Shown here piece after piece: positions 23,398 through 59,278 of a stretch of 64,000 bases of DNA (positions within the stretch are counted from its first letter, which is position 1; every line of letters begins with the position of its first letter). The notes under the pieces are model-generated. The model was not told the DNA's origin, made no database searches, and saw nothing but the letters and a program-made list of their open reading frames with translations. The position numbers were made by a program, and so were the translations under genes. The DNA is from Tubulanus polymorphus (taxonomy: Eukaryota; Nemertea; Palaeonemertea; Tubulaniformes; Tubulanidae), in assembly GCF_964204645.1 (NCBI RefSeq), contig NC_134028.1:1922001-1986000 (forward strand). Direction: 5' to 3'.

Positions 23398-26300
23398 TCA
23401 CCTAAACGCAGTTTTTAAAGTCCACAAGCCAATTCCACCCATACGTTGGAACGTACAGATTTGATTGAGCATCGCTTTAAATTTCACCGAATCCTGAGTC
23501 GGCAAACGATCGCCGAAATGTTGTATAATATCCTGAGTAGTTGCCTGTCCATCCATTGTACTTCCCTGAAACGCGACGAAACAACGTAATTCTTCGATAA
23601 GCTCTTGATCGACTGAATCTACGTTTTCTCTCGTAGTTGCTGCGCGCTCTCCTGATTGTTCTTCCTCGGAATCCGATTGAGTAACACGATGATTTCTAGC
23701 TCTCATCGAAGCTAACAGATTTGACGACTCCACGGTTTCCTTCGTCGCGGCTGCAGTTGATTTCGAAGGACTCAATAAAGTGCTCGCAGTCGTTGACAGT
23801 CCGGACTTCTCTCCATCAAATAGTTTTGGTTTCTTCAAGAAAGATGGCATCTTTTCCTAAAATGGATGATTAAACATTGTGGTCTTAAGATTTTCCATTC
23901 ATTGAAAGTAGGGCTACTTGAGATGAGTGAGCCTTGATCTGTGTTACTCCAATAATGGCAGTTTTTACAAAGGGAATTTCCTAAATTCATTTGTGTAATA
24001 TTTGACCTAGATAACACTTACTTTTGGTGGTTTTGGTAAAGTGCTCGTAGCTTGTGAAGTCGGAATCAACCCAGTGATTTGAGAATTCTTCTTTCCACCG
24101 AATTTTGGTCTGTAAATAAAGAGTTGTGAAGCGCTAATGAGGAGTTCAATTTTCAGAGAGTTCGAAGCGAATCAAGAGAGTATATTCCTGCAGCACAGTA
24201 AACGACGGAGCGTCTAACTTACTTTTTCATTCCTGGAGCACCGCTGATACCGGAGTTACCGGTCCACGTTGGAACACCAGACGATGCGTTCATACACCGA
24301 GAACGCGATGATTTCAGAGCGCGTGCCGCTTCTTTAGCAACGCGTTCGGCTTCAGCCTCGACCAGTGCATAATCGGCATTCGACGATTCCATGATCGCAT
24401 CGTGTTTAAGAGCACTGTGAACACCTATAGAATACACAGATTAATAAACACATTATCAAACTCGTGACAGATCGTAATAAAATAATCAATTTATTACAAT
24501 GGATTAGATTTTTTAATTTGTATATATTCTGGCAGACTGAAGGATGAATTTATTCCATATTTACTGGCAGCAGCTCACCAGATTTTTTGAATAGTCTCCG
24601 AAGCACGTAGTCATCTTGTAAACTACTAGATTTCTCATCCTTATCAGCAGATGGTTTCGCGTAATCCTCGTGTTTGACCAAGTTTGAAATAGTTTCTCCT
24701 TCGAACACTGCAAAATTAAAATGAAAATATAAAACATGCAAATTAATGTAATATTGGAGCATGAAGCCTCACTCTGGATCTACCTGCATCGCGCTTCTTC
24801 TTTCTCTTTTTCTTTTTCTCCTGTTTTTCTGGTTTCGGTTCTTTATCTCCAGTCGCGGTGGTGGAAGAAATGTCCCCTGTGGCAAGTTTTTGACTGAGTT
24901 TTCGCGCTAGTTCTCGCATTTTCTCCATTTTTGAATCGGAGAACGCTCCCCTCACATCCTCCTCATCGCTGTCTATTTCTTCCGTCTGCTGAGCCGAACC
25001 TTTCTCCTTCTTTTCGCGTTCTTTACGTTCTCGAATGAGATCAAACCTAACAATTTCAAAATATCCATGGAAAAATGGAAAGGGTGACGTAAATAATGAA
25101 AACTTGCACCTGAAATTCTATATTTTGCCCAAAAACTCCAATATACCGTACCTGTTTTTACTTTTACCAGGTTGTGGTATTTTTACTCGCACATCGGACC
25201 CCGTTCCAGCGAATATTGCGCTCGTTTCGGTTCCATGTTTGTTGTTCTCCGAATTCAACGTGAATAACTCGTGCAGATCGTTGCTTTTGAAGAATCTACG
25301 TTGTTTCGGATCTTTCAGAATGCGATTCGTCAAGAACTGTTTGAAAATTTGCCTGGAAAAACAAAATGTTCACGTTTCAAGAACGAAGGAACAGGAAATC
25401 AAGCGGTCGAGTGAGAAGTCCAAACAAACTTCTCAAATAAACTGTTTTATAAAGCAATGAATGTCTTTCATACATTTGTACATAACACGCTGTCAGGTTT
25501 TCTGACATTCTTTTAAACACAAACCTATGATAAATCTTCTCTTCAATCGACCCAGTAGTCAATAGACGGTAAACTGTGACTTCTTTCTTTTGTCCGATAC
25601 GCCACGCCCGTTCTCGAGCTTGCAGATCCGTGCTCGGATTCCAATCTGGATCGTAGATTATGATTCGATTAGCACCCGTCAAATTCACTCCGAGACCGCC
25701 CACTTTCGTCGTCAGCAAAAAGACGAATATTGATTCATCCTAAAAATAGCCGAATTATGAGTATTATACAAACAAATCCATTAACTGACCATTCGATGAA
25801 TTTGAAGTAAAACCTACAGAGTTGAATTTGTTGATTAAAGATTGTCGCGATCCTATAGTTGTGCCTCCATCCATTCGCATGTAATTATACGCTCTTTCCT
25901 GAGTGAAATCTTCTAAGATATCCAACATCTGAAAGGCAATTAACCACCAATATTCTGAACATTCATCGAGTCTTTCAGGTTCTTGTCAAAATTTGTCAGA
26001 TTCCCTTAGTTATCCCTGATATTTTCTAGATTTTTCAGGTGAATATATTGACTATTTCTGTTACCTGTCTGCTTTGAGTGAACAGTAACACTCTGTGACC
26101 TTGCGTTTTCCAGATTTTCAACAAAGCTTCGATGACGATCATTTTACCCGATCGTCTCCAGTAGCCGAACTTACTCGTCGGAGAATTAGCGTTAAACTCG
26201 GCGCTGAAATATTTCGGTCCTCCGGTCGATAAATCCGGATGATTACAGATCTTACGTAACGTAATCAATCCAGGAAATACCTACAAAAACACACATGAAA

Positions 26301-29300
26301 CTGACATGTACATGTACTAGTACTTTTCAATAATTTCAATTACATATCCCTCATGCTTAGAACGTATGGAGGGACAAGATTTACGAGTGAACATCCTCTT
26401 ACCATATAAGTTCCCGAGAGGATACTTTGGCATTCTCGTGAGTCGAGGTACTCCTTATAAACTTCGCGTTGGTCTTCGGTCAGACGACAAAATAAAACTT
26501 GTTCGCTTTTCTTCGGCAACTGTATATTGTTCTGAACGTCTGCCTTCATTCTGCGCAGTAAATACGGGTTGATCGTGTCTCGTAGAACGCACGCGCATTT
26601 ATACGCCGTTTGCACCTGAAAATTCGGGAAATCTTTTTAGCGAAACTTATGAAAAAGATAAAACCCATCGCACAAATTTCTTATACGATACCTGAACGTC
26701 GGAAGCATTCGAATATCCGCCCTGAACGATCGGTATCGAAAAATGCTGCATGAAATCGGGTAATGTGCCGAGTTTCCCCGGAAACACGAAATCGAACAAC
26801 GACCACAGTTCCTTCAGATTGTTCTGTATCGGAGAGCCGGACAGAATGATCCTATGAGGAGTGCGAAACTGCGAACAAAAAGGAAGAGAGATATTTCGTA
26901 ATTAGAGATCGAATGTACAGAAGAGAAAAGCTACAAAATCACTTAAAATATTCACTGACTCTGAAGGAATATACTCAACACGTAGAAGGATTCTGATCCA
27001 CTAATAAGACAACAGATATCAAATCAATGATACCCATCAGCCAAAAAATAGTCTCCTACCTGTTTACAAACAAGTGTTGCTTGCGCATCAGGGTTCCTGA
27101 TTTTATGGCCCTCGTCCAATATGATGTAATGCCATTTGTGTTTGAGTAAGAGTTCTTGTTGTATGACTAACCCTGTGTATGACGTGATTAGAACACCACA
27201 ACTATTGACTATATTATAAATTAAATGATCCTAAAAAAGAAAACAGTTAACGATTTTGGAATAAATTACCAGTATTTCTAGAAAGAAAGCTAATATGACG
27301 ATAACTTCAGTACCTCAGATCCGGTGTATGAGCCAGTTGAATGTAATATCGCTACACGGAATTCAGGCCACCACGCGTGAAATTCACGAACCCATTGATG
27401 CATTACAGTTGCCGGACACACAATAATCACTGGACCGAGACCGGTGAATCTGTGGAAAAACGGAGTTCATCAAAATAATAATCCAAGCGTCTGACTATCA
27501 AATCATTCCCCGGGACCTTTATTTACCTGAAACGTTTATTTCGTAAATTGCTGTGTCTCAACGCGGCCAGGAATGAAATCATCTGAATAGTTTTACCAAG
27601 ACCCATCTCATCCCCGATTATACCTCCAGCCTGCTGACCGTGTAATTCCCATAGCCATTTCACACAAGTTTTCTGATATCTAATAACACAAAAATCACAA
27701 CAATTTCTTCGAGCATAATCGTGAAAATAATTTCTCAAAAATTGATTTAACCATGTAATTAAATAGAAGATTTGACAATCATGCTATTGATTATAGATAT
27801 ACAAACATTACTAACCTGTACAATTTCTTCCAGATTTTTGACGGAACAACAAACCCTCCATCAAATTCTGCATCATCCTCTTCATCGGATAAATCCTCTT
27901 CACCGGCTGCTAACTTTTCATGTTTATGTTTTAACTCGTCCTTCTTATGTTTCCTAAAGCGAGAACAAAATACAAATATCATGTCCGAGTCTATAATTAG
28001 ATTAAGAAGACAACAATCAGTATATAATATAACGTACTGGAGACGTCTAAGATAAGCTTCCCGATTTCCATCATCTTTAGAACGTGAAAGCGACGTTCCG
28101 GCTGCTCGCGGATCTTGTTCTTCATCACTCATATCAGCCGCAAGTGGTGGTAATTTACGTTTTTTAGACTTGAATTCGCCAGCCACCCGTTTGCGCTTTG
28201 CCGGACTTTTATTCATCATTTCATCTTCGCTTCCTGCAATTTCAAAAACACGTTTTCATCCCCAGTTTTTTTTTGTCAACCGGCAAACTGATGAAACACG
28301 CCGATATCTCAAAATTACCCGATTGTCTCCACTCCGAAGGATGGGGAATGTATTCCCCATCTTTCACATCACCTTCATCAGATAACGGATCTGGATCACT
28401 AATTCGTCCATCGCCTGAGAACGCGTGCTTCAATTTCGGAAATTTCGCTTTGAACGATTTATAGTTACTGAAATCTTTCTCGGTTTGAGTCGGGTTCTTG
28501 CTCTTTTTATCGAAGAAGTTGCCACCTGGATATTTCCGAACGAACTCGTCCGTCTTTGATTCACTCTTTCGTGATGATTGAGCACCTGATTTTGACTTAG
28601 GTTCACTAGAATATTTTCTGTCTCTAGTCACTTTCTCTTGTCCACTATTTTGTTTCTTTTTACTAGGGGTTTTCAACTGCTTTTTAGTCGAGGTTTTAGT
28701 CTCTTGTCCCAGGAGATATTTTTCGAAATCAGTCATCTCAGGTTTGGGTGGTTTTGGGGCCGGTATCGGTGGCTCCACCTGGGTATCGACTGCAAAGTTC
28801 ATTCGCGTTCCGAATGGCGTCATTTCTCCTAATCTTAGTAGACGTTCCTGCTCGGACTCCTGAGGTTGAGCTGAAATACCTGATAAAGCTTGCTCTAACA
28901 AATTATGAGATCCATCTAAAATAAAGAATTAAAAAAATTTCTCAATTTCCATTCATTCTTAATAAAGTCGTCGGGATAGCTTATCGATGAACACGAACCT
29001 TGTATCAAAGACTGATCTTCATCTTCAAGTGGACGAAAAGATTCATCGAGCTTCATCAGAAGTGACTTTTCCTTAGCTTTGATTTTCTTCAATTGTTTTA
29101 GCTGCAAAATCAAAATGAATTCTATAACTATCCACCATGTACCACGATGAAAGCGCGTAAGCACAACCATAACTATAAACTAGCGCATAGCACTGATAAA
29201 TCCGATAATAACCTTATTGTCTTTTTGACGAAGAACTGCCTCTCTTTTTCGTTTGACATCTTTCGGATTCATGGCAGGCGTTGGTTTCAATGTGGCTAGC

Positions 29301-30313
29301 ACTTTATCTATATTTGCTAGTTCACCAGACACGGTCCTAACAAATAACAGCACACGTGCGTTAATGTCAATACAGAAATCGAATCCCTAAAGTATTGCAA
29401 TTATTTCCATACCTGATATCATCTCGAACTGACTTCAGTTCCTTTTTCGCCATTTTTTCAATGCGTTCCTTTTCTTGCAATGCCATTGCCTGGTCTACTT
29501 GAGCCATTACACCTGAAAAAACGATTATCTTATTAATCCAAATATTTTTTAAACTAGAAATAACTGTTCTTAATTCTAAATGGATTATAAAGACCTACCT
29601 TGTTCGAACTGGTCTTGATTAAATACATTTAAACCGAGTTGCTGTAACGTTACATCCTGATCGGTTAAACTTGTCGCTTGTATGAGACTTGTATCGACAT
29701 GAAATACACTTTTACCGCCACTTGCTGCCGAAGGGTTTTCTAAACTATCACTGGAATTACTACTCGAACTACGGCTACTCACAGCGCCGGCCGACGACTT
29801 CAAACACGTCACAGTCGCCGATGGCGGCAATCCATCGAGGGCCTCGCGAGTGATGCCCGGAAATTTCATTTCCTGACCAGCGAGTTTATTCAGTATATTC
29901 TTCATATCGGCCGACTGATTGAAACTACCTAAATATGAAATACCGGACGAACGAGCCAATTGTTGCGAATCATCGTTACCCAGTTTCCCTGCGCAACCAA
30001 CATCGGTAAAACCCAAATCAGCCCGGGAAATATTCGGATCCAGACTTAAAACCGGTTTAGCTTCTTGATTCTTCTCTAGGTCCTCGCTTAAACAGGTTTG
30101 GCTAGGACCTTCCTGACTCGACGCAGGCTCCATGGAAAGTTCTTGGTTCTCATTTAAGGGGTCACTTAGAGTTTCTGATTTTATGTTTTCCTCCTCATGC
30201 GCGACGTGTATGGGCTTGTTCTGTTGTTGGAATCCAAACAGACGCCCAGGTAACTCCTCTTCATTATCAATCGCATCCACATTATTATTGCTATTATTAC
30301 AGTTGAAATTCAT
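23398..30313 (-). CDS. ERCC6: ERCC6 / CSB, SNF2-family transcription-coupled repair ATPase
   Basis: Twenty-one exons, minus strand: 30313-29599, 29512-29413, 29336-29213, 29101-28999, 28915-28319, 28233-28038, 27953-27816, 27679-27527, 27449-27314, 27230-27060, 26868-26692, 26615-26403, 26280-26065, 25928-25818, 25739-25525, 25352-25152, 25046-24784, 24707-24579, 24424-24223, 24109-24022, 23856-23398. All phases agree; about 1568 aa (human 1493). The N-terminus holds [20 protein letters not shown], typical of CSB. Helicase motifs: [12 protein letters not shown] (I), [10 protein letters not shown] (II), [10 protein letters not shown] (III), [13 protein letters not shown] (V), [11 protein letters not shown] (VI). 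After the ATPase come the conserved [33 protein letters not shown], and the C-terminal winged-helix-like end ([13 protein letters not shown] ... LWTLK). It remodels stalled RNA polymerase II. No PiggyBac insertion like the human CSB-PGBD3 was seen. Confidence 0.97.
25963..26040. repeat. Dispersed TTCCCTGATTTTTC-type repeat in ERCC6 intron 13
   Basis: Words such as AAAATTTGTCAGATTCCC, CCCTGATATTTTCTAGATTTTTC recur near 44650-44690 and 44803-44885, and in reverse sense near 15225-15400. This suggests a diverged intron-dwelling repeat family. Confidence 0.5.
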
Positions 30314-31013
30314 AATTCGTTCTCTCACAACCCAAACTCCGCCCGGCTTACAACGTATACCCTCTGAATTCTAGTCTGCTGCCATTCCTAGAAATATAAT
30401 AAGAATTTATTACAAATCAAATATGAAAGGCTTGTGACGAGCCTGTCGATTCAATGACTGTAGTGCTTGTTTATTTGAAATCATAACCACTCTTTTAGAT
30501 AATCATGGAACAATTCAAATTCAAATTTAGATGGAATCTTTCTTCCTTGGTCCTTTTACGGCTTTATCATTATCAAATACCAATACTAACTACCATCCAT
30601 CCTAACTTTTTGGCTGTGCCTCAGTTGTTGTTGTGTTGCCTTCCTTAAACATGTTAAAGTTTCTGAATTACGGGCCGAATCCTACAAAAAGCTTTGTTAG
30701 TGCTCTCGAGTATAATAACTTACAATTTTCAGGAGGTTATTCCATAAATAAACTGGTCCAATTTAAGAGTATAGTTTCGATCAAAGAACTGTATGCAGAA
30801 ATGTTTGAACATAAATTCAATTCAATTTATTTTTATTTAGTGTCATTGCATAATCACGGTCATACTAAACATCGTCAGGCGCCGTCAGAGACCGCCAGGA
30901 ACCGTCAGAAACCGGCGTCATGAACTAACGGGCTATTATATGCTGAACATCGTCAGGAAATTAAAATAGAATAGAATGTTTATAGTACAATCAACACTAC
31001 TGAAGTCTGAACC
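30314..31013. other. ERCC6 upstream region, no gene supported
   Basis: Promoter side of ERCC6. A 96-codon plus frame at 30633-30923 is not recognised. Its right part is a run of imperfect CCGTCAGRRACCG-like units (30873-30925) with further CATCGTCAGG words nearby. Confidence 0.4.
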
Positions 31014-31861
31014 TAGTTAGTTACCTAATCGTTGGTGGTAAGCTTTTTATAATCGGATGGGCTTATACCAACGTTAGGGATGACAAGGACCAAAACACGG
31101 TTGAAAAAAGTAACACTTCAAAAATATACTTTCTATTCACTTCAGTCCACAATTAATGGCTTAATTCACAAACTAACACAGGTACCTTTCGAAATAATCC
31201 AATTTTATGTATGTTTCGAGTGATTAATCAACATTATTTTGAGAAATTAATTAATTTCTCCACAAATTTCGCCATTGGCCGCCATTTCTCTGTATTGCAC
31301 ATGTGGCATGATAAGACAAGGGGACCTACAAGGATTTATATAAAACTTCCAAGACGAAACGACAATTTTTATTTTTGATGGTTTTCCAACTTTTATTTCA
31401 AGTCTTCGTGTTTTCCATAATAAATAATGAAATAATAAATTTCTGGTAAAAGAAAAATGTGAATAAGTGTTGATTTTTTAATTTTTTTAAATTTCGTCGT
31501 TTCGCTTTGTTAGTTTGTGCTGTTGTCCTGGCCTCAGTCCACAGGTGCCAGCACCTCCAGTAATTTTCAAAATGGCAGCTGTTGACTGGACGGAAATTTA
31601 CTCTCACTTTACGGCCGATTTGCACATGGATTAAGATCGTCAGGTGAGGTGTTATAGGTATCAGACAAACTACGAATCTGTTGTGCGTCGATTACAACAA
31701 AAATGAGACAGATATCTTAAGAGACAATGAAATGCCAGGCAAATTACTCGTCAGTCAAATTGGCTGACGAAGATTTCATACAAAAATGACCTTCCCATTC
31801 CTGACTGTGGTTTGTGAAAATATCCGATCGTGAAACTAAACCACAGTCAGGTTACTGACTA
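31014..31861. mobile_element. 848-bp TIR element with perfect 9-bp target duplication
   Basis: The ends TAGTTAGTTACCT and AGGTTACTGACTA are identical to those of the METTL5 intron element. The flanks are perfect 9-bp duplications, GTCTGAACC (31005-31013 and 31862-31870). The outer ~70 bp on the left and ~55 bp on the right match the 125-bp copy. The ~720-bp interior has no recognisable transposase; its longest minus frame is 75 codons. It is a non-autonomous DNA transposon. The 9-bp duplication argues against mariner (TA) and Harbinger (3 bp); superfamily unassigned. Confidence 0.85.
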
Positions 31862-32049
31862 GTCTGAACCCTGCTGTGCAAATTCAGCAATTGGCAGTAA
31901 ATTCACCTCCGAAAGATAGATATTGACTCAATCACTCTGGCCGATAATTCAATTGTTTTGAATTCGCAGCAAGCCCTAAAGAGTGATAAAAAGCAGAGAT
32001 TAACTGGGGGTACTCAGACAAAAACAAAAGGCAAGAACTTAAAAAGAAA

Positions 32050-32530
32050 CAAGTGAGTGAGTGAGCCTGCTGGCCGACGTGGCGAGCGGGTACCGCGTTC
32101 GCGGGTCAACTCGAACGCCCACACCCGACCACTCTGAACCAGTATCAGTAATTACTGGGTTTGAACCCGGGACACCCCTGTACATCCTCTTTTCACCATC
32201 AGGACTACTCTGAATCAGCGTCAGTACTTTCGTTATGATATCAATATTTTACCGTACGGTGCTGCTGCTATGCTCATCGTTAGCGGGATTTTCATACACT
32301 AACAAAAGTAATCTCTGGCAAGCAAGGGTTAATGGCAGCAACTCGATTGCCAGAGTTGATTTGCATTAGTGTATGAAAATTCCGCTAACGATGAGCATAG
32401 CGGCAGCACCGTACGGCTGGATACCCTTTTACATCCTCTATTCAGAGCATCCTCGACCACTCAGGCTCAGAATCACTATCAGTAATTACTGGGTTCGAAC
32501 CCGGGACACCCCTGTACATCCACTATTAAG
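32050..32530 (+). mobile_element. tRNA-derived SINE fragments flanking a large hairpin
   Basis: Two ~50-bp direct copies (32141-32190 and 32475-32524) share ATCAGTAATTACTGGGT, a B-box-like GGTT(C/T)GAACCCGGG, and CACCCCTGTACATCC. A preceding GC-rich segment (32073-32130, GTGGCGAGCGGGTACCGCG) could be the tRNA-like head. Between them is a separate hairpin element. No protein coding. Confidence 0.55.
32252..32416. mobile_element. 165-bp nested hairpin (fold-back) element
   Basis: Outer arms of 51 bp (32252-32302 and 32366-32416) pair with only two mismatches. They start and end with the self-complementary CCGTACGG. An inner 9-bp pair, CTCTGGCAA (32313-32321) and TTGCCAGAG (32347-32355), continues the stem. 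The whole unit would form one long hairpin as DNA or RNA. No clear target duplication. Confidence 0.75.
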
Positions 32531-33739
32531 CCAGCAGACTGCCACTGGAGTCGTCACCCGTGTAGCATTCTTAAAATCGTGTAGCATTCTTGTAAGAATG
32601 ACAAAAATCAGTCGGCCCTGGGTTCAATATCTGGGGATAGGGTGGCAATCTCCAGTCCGGTGTCTCTTGGATCGATGTGTTCTTAAGATCTTCTTTGCTT
32701 TGATGGAGAATGATAAATGACGATTGTCGATGACGGGACAGTCGAATGAGTTTGAAAATGAAAATGAAATATTTGGCAAACGATTTGCTGGCAACTAGTC
32801 CAGCTAAGTTTGTTAATGACCTGTTATTAAGCGATTTATTCGATATAAGCTTACTGGATCATTCGTTTAAAGTATCAATCCTTTTTCAAAGACGGTGCCC
32901 ATTTTTCAAAACAGGGCCAGGTTTAATAAAGGGCATCGTGAAACCCGAGAGCGCTGTCGACACAGTAGTTAGGTCCGCCTAGACGCGGGGGCATATTCTC
33001 CTGGAACGACTGGGTGAGCATGCACCCTGATTTTCGCTAGGGGATTTCACGACAACATTATATATAAAGCACGCTTGGGTTTTATAATTGTCAAGAAACC
33101 AAATGCACGTCATTTACCTTCGGTCACTTCATAAACAAAATTCTTAAATTCTTAATTGTAATGATAAACTTTGCAAAACATACATTGATTAATAACAAAC
33201 CTAAAAGTAATTTAGATTTTGCGATTTATGCAATTCCGGGCGACCCGCTATTCCGGCGGTTTGAGAATGATCCATCGCTTCGCGTGTCTGACGCAGTACT
33301 CATGAATCCCCGAATTCTGTAAACTCGAACGCCGATCACACAACTATCTGTATCCGATTTCCGATTTCAAAATTAAACGGCCCCCTGTTTCGCTCCCGGT
33401 CCCGGCAGGCGTGGTGGGTTAGAGACACCAAATCAAAATAATCTAATAATCCTAATCCTAATCCTTTTCTTCTTCACTTCTTGTTTTTGAGGGAAAAGTT
33501 ATATATAAACTTTTTTTGTTTCTACAGTCGTGGCCGCAATAATATCCAACAGCGGTCTTTATTGATAAGTGCAGTTTGTTGCAATTTATTTCTGAAATAA
33601 ATAAATGAATTTCATCACTTAATGTTGTTTGGTAAATATATATGTGTAATATTTTTCCTCCACATATCGTAATCGTAATGGAACTAGACCTAGCCATCAA
33701 AAGGTTGTTGTTTTGTGAGTATATAATAGTGAAACCCGA

Positions 33740-33815
33740 AGATATGGAAGTCTGTTGGGGAGACGCTTTGCTAGCAATATGCTGGCCCGAGTTCGAGTCT
33801 CTTCGTATACGATAA
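33740..33815. repeat. Degenerate tRNA-like segment
   Basis: GCTAGCAATATGCTGGC reads like an anticodon stem-loop (loop CAATATG), followed by CCCGAGTTCGAGTCTC, a B-box. Position 33 of the loop is A rather than the invariant U, and the D arm is poor. It is therefore a SINE or pseudogene head, not a working tRNA. It resembles the segment at 62036-62100. Confidence 0.45.
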
Positions 33816-35845
33816 GTCACACCCAACGAGCCCAACTATTACTCGCATGACACGTCACAATAAAAAAAGTTGAATTAGTTCCCGTGCTCGCCGCTAAGAT
33901 TCATTCTGGAAGAATTGGGAACACAACTCGTCCAACGGAGCACTACACAAATAAATAAACAACAATAGAATTTTGATTACTGTGTAATCTATTTATTCAT
34001 ATATCACTTCTTTTTCCTATTTGAATCCTGTCTTCATGGATTACATTTTGTCCACACGTTCTATTATTATTCTTAACATATAGTACAGTGAAAATTAAGT
34101 ACAATCTTCCCAAGGAGTAAGAATTTATCAAAACAAACCATACATGAAAAGAACCAAAATGAAACCAAGCAGAAATATAGATATATTCGAAAACGATTAA
34201 AGAATTTGGCCTCGAGTAAAACAGGTTGGCCCAATGGGCACTCCACTGTGATACATCTCTTTTTACGATATGATCTTAGAAAATAAGAATAAATTTCGAT
34301 TAAATAGTCTTCCACGGTTTTCACAAATACCTGGGTAATTTTTACATAATTCTATTATCAAATATTCTTTCAGAACTTTTACTGTCTACTGCTCTTTGAA
34401 ATGAAAATGTTATCATATTCGCAATGAGTGGAATCGGTATAATACGTGGTCCCTCCTTGGTGATCTACATTCGATAAATTAATTGAAATTCGATATCATT
34501 TTAGAAATCCAATCGATCACCGTAAATGAGAGTGTGGACAACGAAATTACATTTTGGCTGTGTATGAACTTCCTTCGTTGAGTGGAATCTTGAGTCTACA
34601 GGCATGTATGGATTCAATGTTGAACATTTACCGGTATTGCGAGCATTTCTTTTTAAAATCTAATCTCAACTCACACAAATATGTTTTACTCAAATTTAGG
34701 TTAAGTTTTAAACCCCGACTAAGAATGTTCTAGTTAATCTACACATTAACACACATGAATTCGGACCTAACAATTACACCACTACTTTATCTAACATGTA
34801 GTCTGCTTATTTTTATGATTGAAGTAATGTAGATGCACATGTGTTATAGATGAATTTATTGAATCTATGATTACGTAAATATCACGAGACAAGTATAGTG
34901 GTACAAGTACATACAAGTTCATTTGTAAATGCATTATTACCGGATACTGGTTTTTACCAGTCTTTCAGCCATTATGCTTAATCCTTCGAGCTCATAGAAG
35001 TTGGAAGCCATGCAGTGACTTGAGTAACAAAGATATGAGCCAGCTGATCAGACCAGAACCCAGAGGCTCTTAAGCTTTCTGATCATTCACATTCCATGGA
35101 ATGAATGAAAAAAAACCCAAAATAAATAACTGGTCTACAGTAATGACAGTGGATAGCTTTGAAACATGCTTAACTCTGTTTTTTACAGTATTTTTTTTTT
35201 TGGAAAATAGAATTTTCTCTCCATAGCCAACGATGGTGTATGCAGAAAAATAAAAAACATTTTTCAGAACTTGTAAATAAAATTCTTTAAGATACATGAA
35301 CTTCATTGAAAAAAGTAAAATCTTGCACCATATTCGACATGTCCCCCAATCACGTTGAAATCTGTATTTTCAGTTCAAAATCAACTTTCCCCATACCGTT
35401 CACGGGAAACAAGTAGAAGACAATTTTTTGACTAGTAGATTCCTAATAACACTGGTGTGATTCACACCAGCAACAAATCGAGATTAGTTATCAATCTTGC
35501 AATCTAACCTTTAATTATTTACAACACTTTCTTACCTAAAAATAACAACTTCCTAAGATAATATATGCCTCTATTTTGATGTAAAACCAGGTTTGTGCAG
35601 ACTTCCACAATTCATACAAATCATGGTTTAATTTTTCATATTAGTCTGTGAAAACCTAGGTTTAAACCCTTAAATAATGCAAAAAGCAGCAAATGAATGC
35701 TTGATTTTTGTATGATTTTTAGGTATAATCAGAGTTTCTATTATATATCTGCTGATGTTTGACATTCTTAAAGGTTTTAATAAATATATTCTAAAATATC
35801 TATCCTATGATAATAATACATTATCCTAAAAGTGAGTAACAATCA

Positions 35846-58336
<22,491 letters not shown>

Positions 58337-59039
58337 TATTGCAGTAGTACAAACTAGATGAAGCTTATTGGAAAAGTCCACCAGAAAAACAATTGTAGTT
58401 ATAACTTATGGGCGATAGGGTTAGGCTAGGTTATATAATGGCAGTGGCAGTGTTTCGTGATGTGTCGTGTATGGTATAAGTTCCTTTTGAACTTGTTTTT
58501 AGATAATCTGTAACTTCCAACTTAAATCGAACTTGTGGGTATAGCACTGGCAGCAGCTGCCAACTACTAACACACAGTAGCAGTACAGTATAGTATGGCG
58601 ATTGGCGGTGTCCACACAACAACAGCCGTAAATATGGACGAAAAGGCTGGTTTCACTGGAATACGTCACGATACAACACTCACAGGAAGGAGCCTTTCAG
58701 CTCATTGGGTTATTAAATATGATATATATCTCCTGCACACGTCTTCTTGTCTTTATATTCGGCGGTCTTCCACGAATACGACGTACAAAAACACCAAAAA
58801 CCCGGGGGTGGGATTTCCCAAATTTGGAATTTCCTTATGGTTAGTTGCAATCCGCGAAACCCAGTTCACCAATTCAATTCAACTGATCGTAAAACTACCG
58901 AGTTTACCAATAATTGACTACAAAAGGACCGACTACAAATGCCTGTAAAATGTATGATTTAGGATCGGATATTTATTACTCGCTTATTGAATACGAAAAA
59001 TTGATGACTATTATCATAGAACTATTATCAGACTTGATA

Positions 59040-59095
59040 GACTGGTTGCCGGACTGTGAATGCAGGTGGCGCAGAATTCGGACAGGCAACCAGTC
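59040..59095. promoter_or_regulatory. 56-bp hairpin unit with AGGTGGCGCAG core, PAPSS/TOMM22 promoter copy
   Basis: Same arms as at 13727-13781 (GACTGGTTGCC 59040-59050; GGCAACCAGTC 59085-59095) around AATGCAGGTGGCGCAGA. It lies about 180 bp before the TOMM22 start codon and about 700 bp from the PAPSS one. Confidence 0.55.
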
Positions 59096-59278
59096 CGCCA
59101 ATTCAATTGGGTTCGAATCCAGATATTGAGCACCCCTTTTGAAGCCACCATCCGTAGAATAGGGTTGTGCAGCGCTTCATGCGGCTCCACAAACCTCGCA
59201 CCGTAACCCTTCAAAGCCGTCGCCACTGCACATTCGTTACCCCTTATTTTCATTACCGATATAGACTGAATTTAAACA

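Larger units (their letters stand above)
31871..35845. other. Gene-poor gap between ERCC6 and PAPSS 3' end
   Basis: Apart from the SINE fragments and hairpin (32.05-32.53 kb) and a degenerate tRNA-like B-box segment near 33740-33815, I see AT-rich sequence only. The part just right of the PAPSS stop codon (35846) going left is likely its 3'UTR, with ATTAAA-type signals near 35776. Minus-strand frames at 33458-33835, 34073-34324 and 35070-35306 have no recognisable product. Confidence 0.5.

Noticed and set aside
23398-30313. PiggyBac (PGBD3-like) domain inside ERCC6
   Set aside because: Looked for because of the human CSB-PGBD3 fusion; all introns here are short and no transposase sequence is present.
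33458-33835. 125-codon minus frame
   Set aside because: Includes the degenerate tRNA-like segment (the RRDSNSG part is the reverse reading of GAGTTCGAGTC); low-complexity AT-rich remainder.
58595-58948. 117-codon plus frame between PAPSS and TOMM22
   Set aside because: No recognisable family, no donor or acceptor logic; position fits promoter or 5'UTR sequence.
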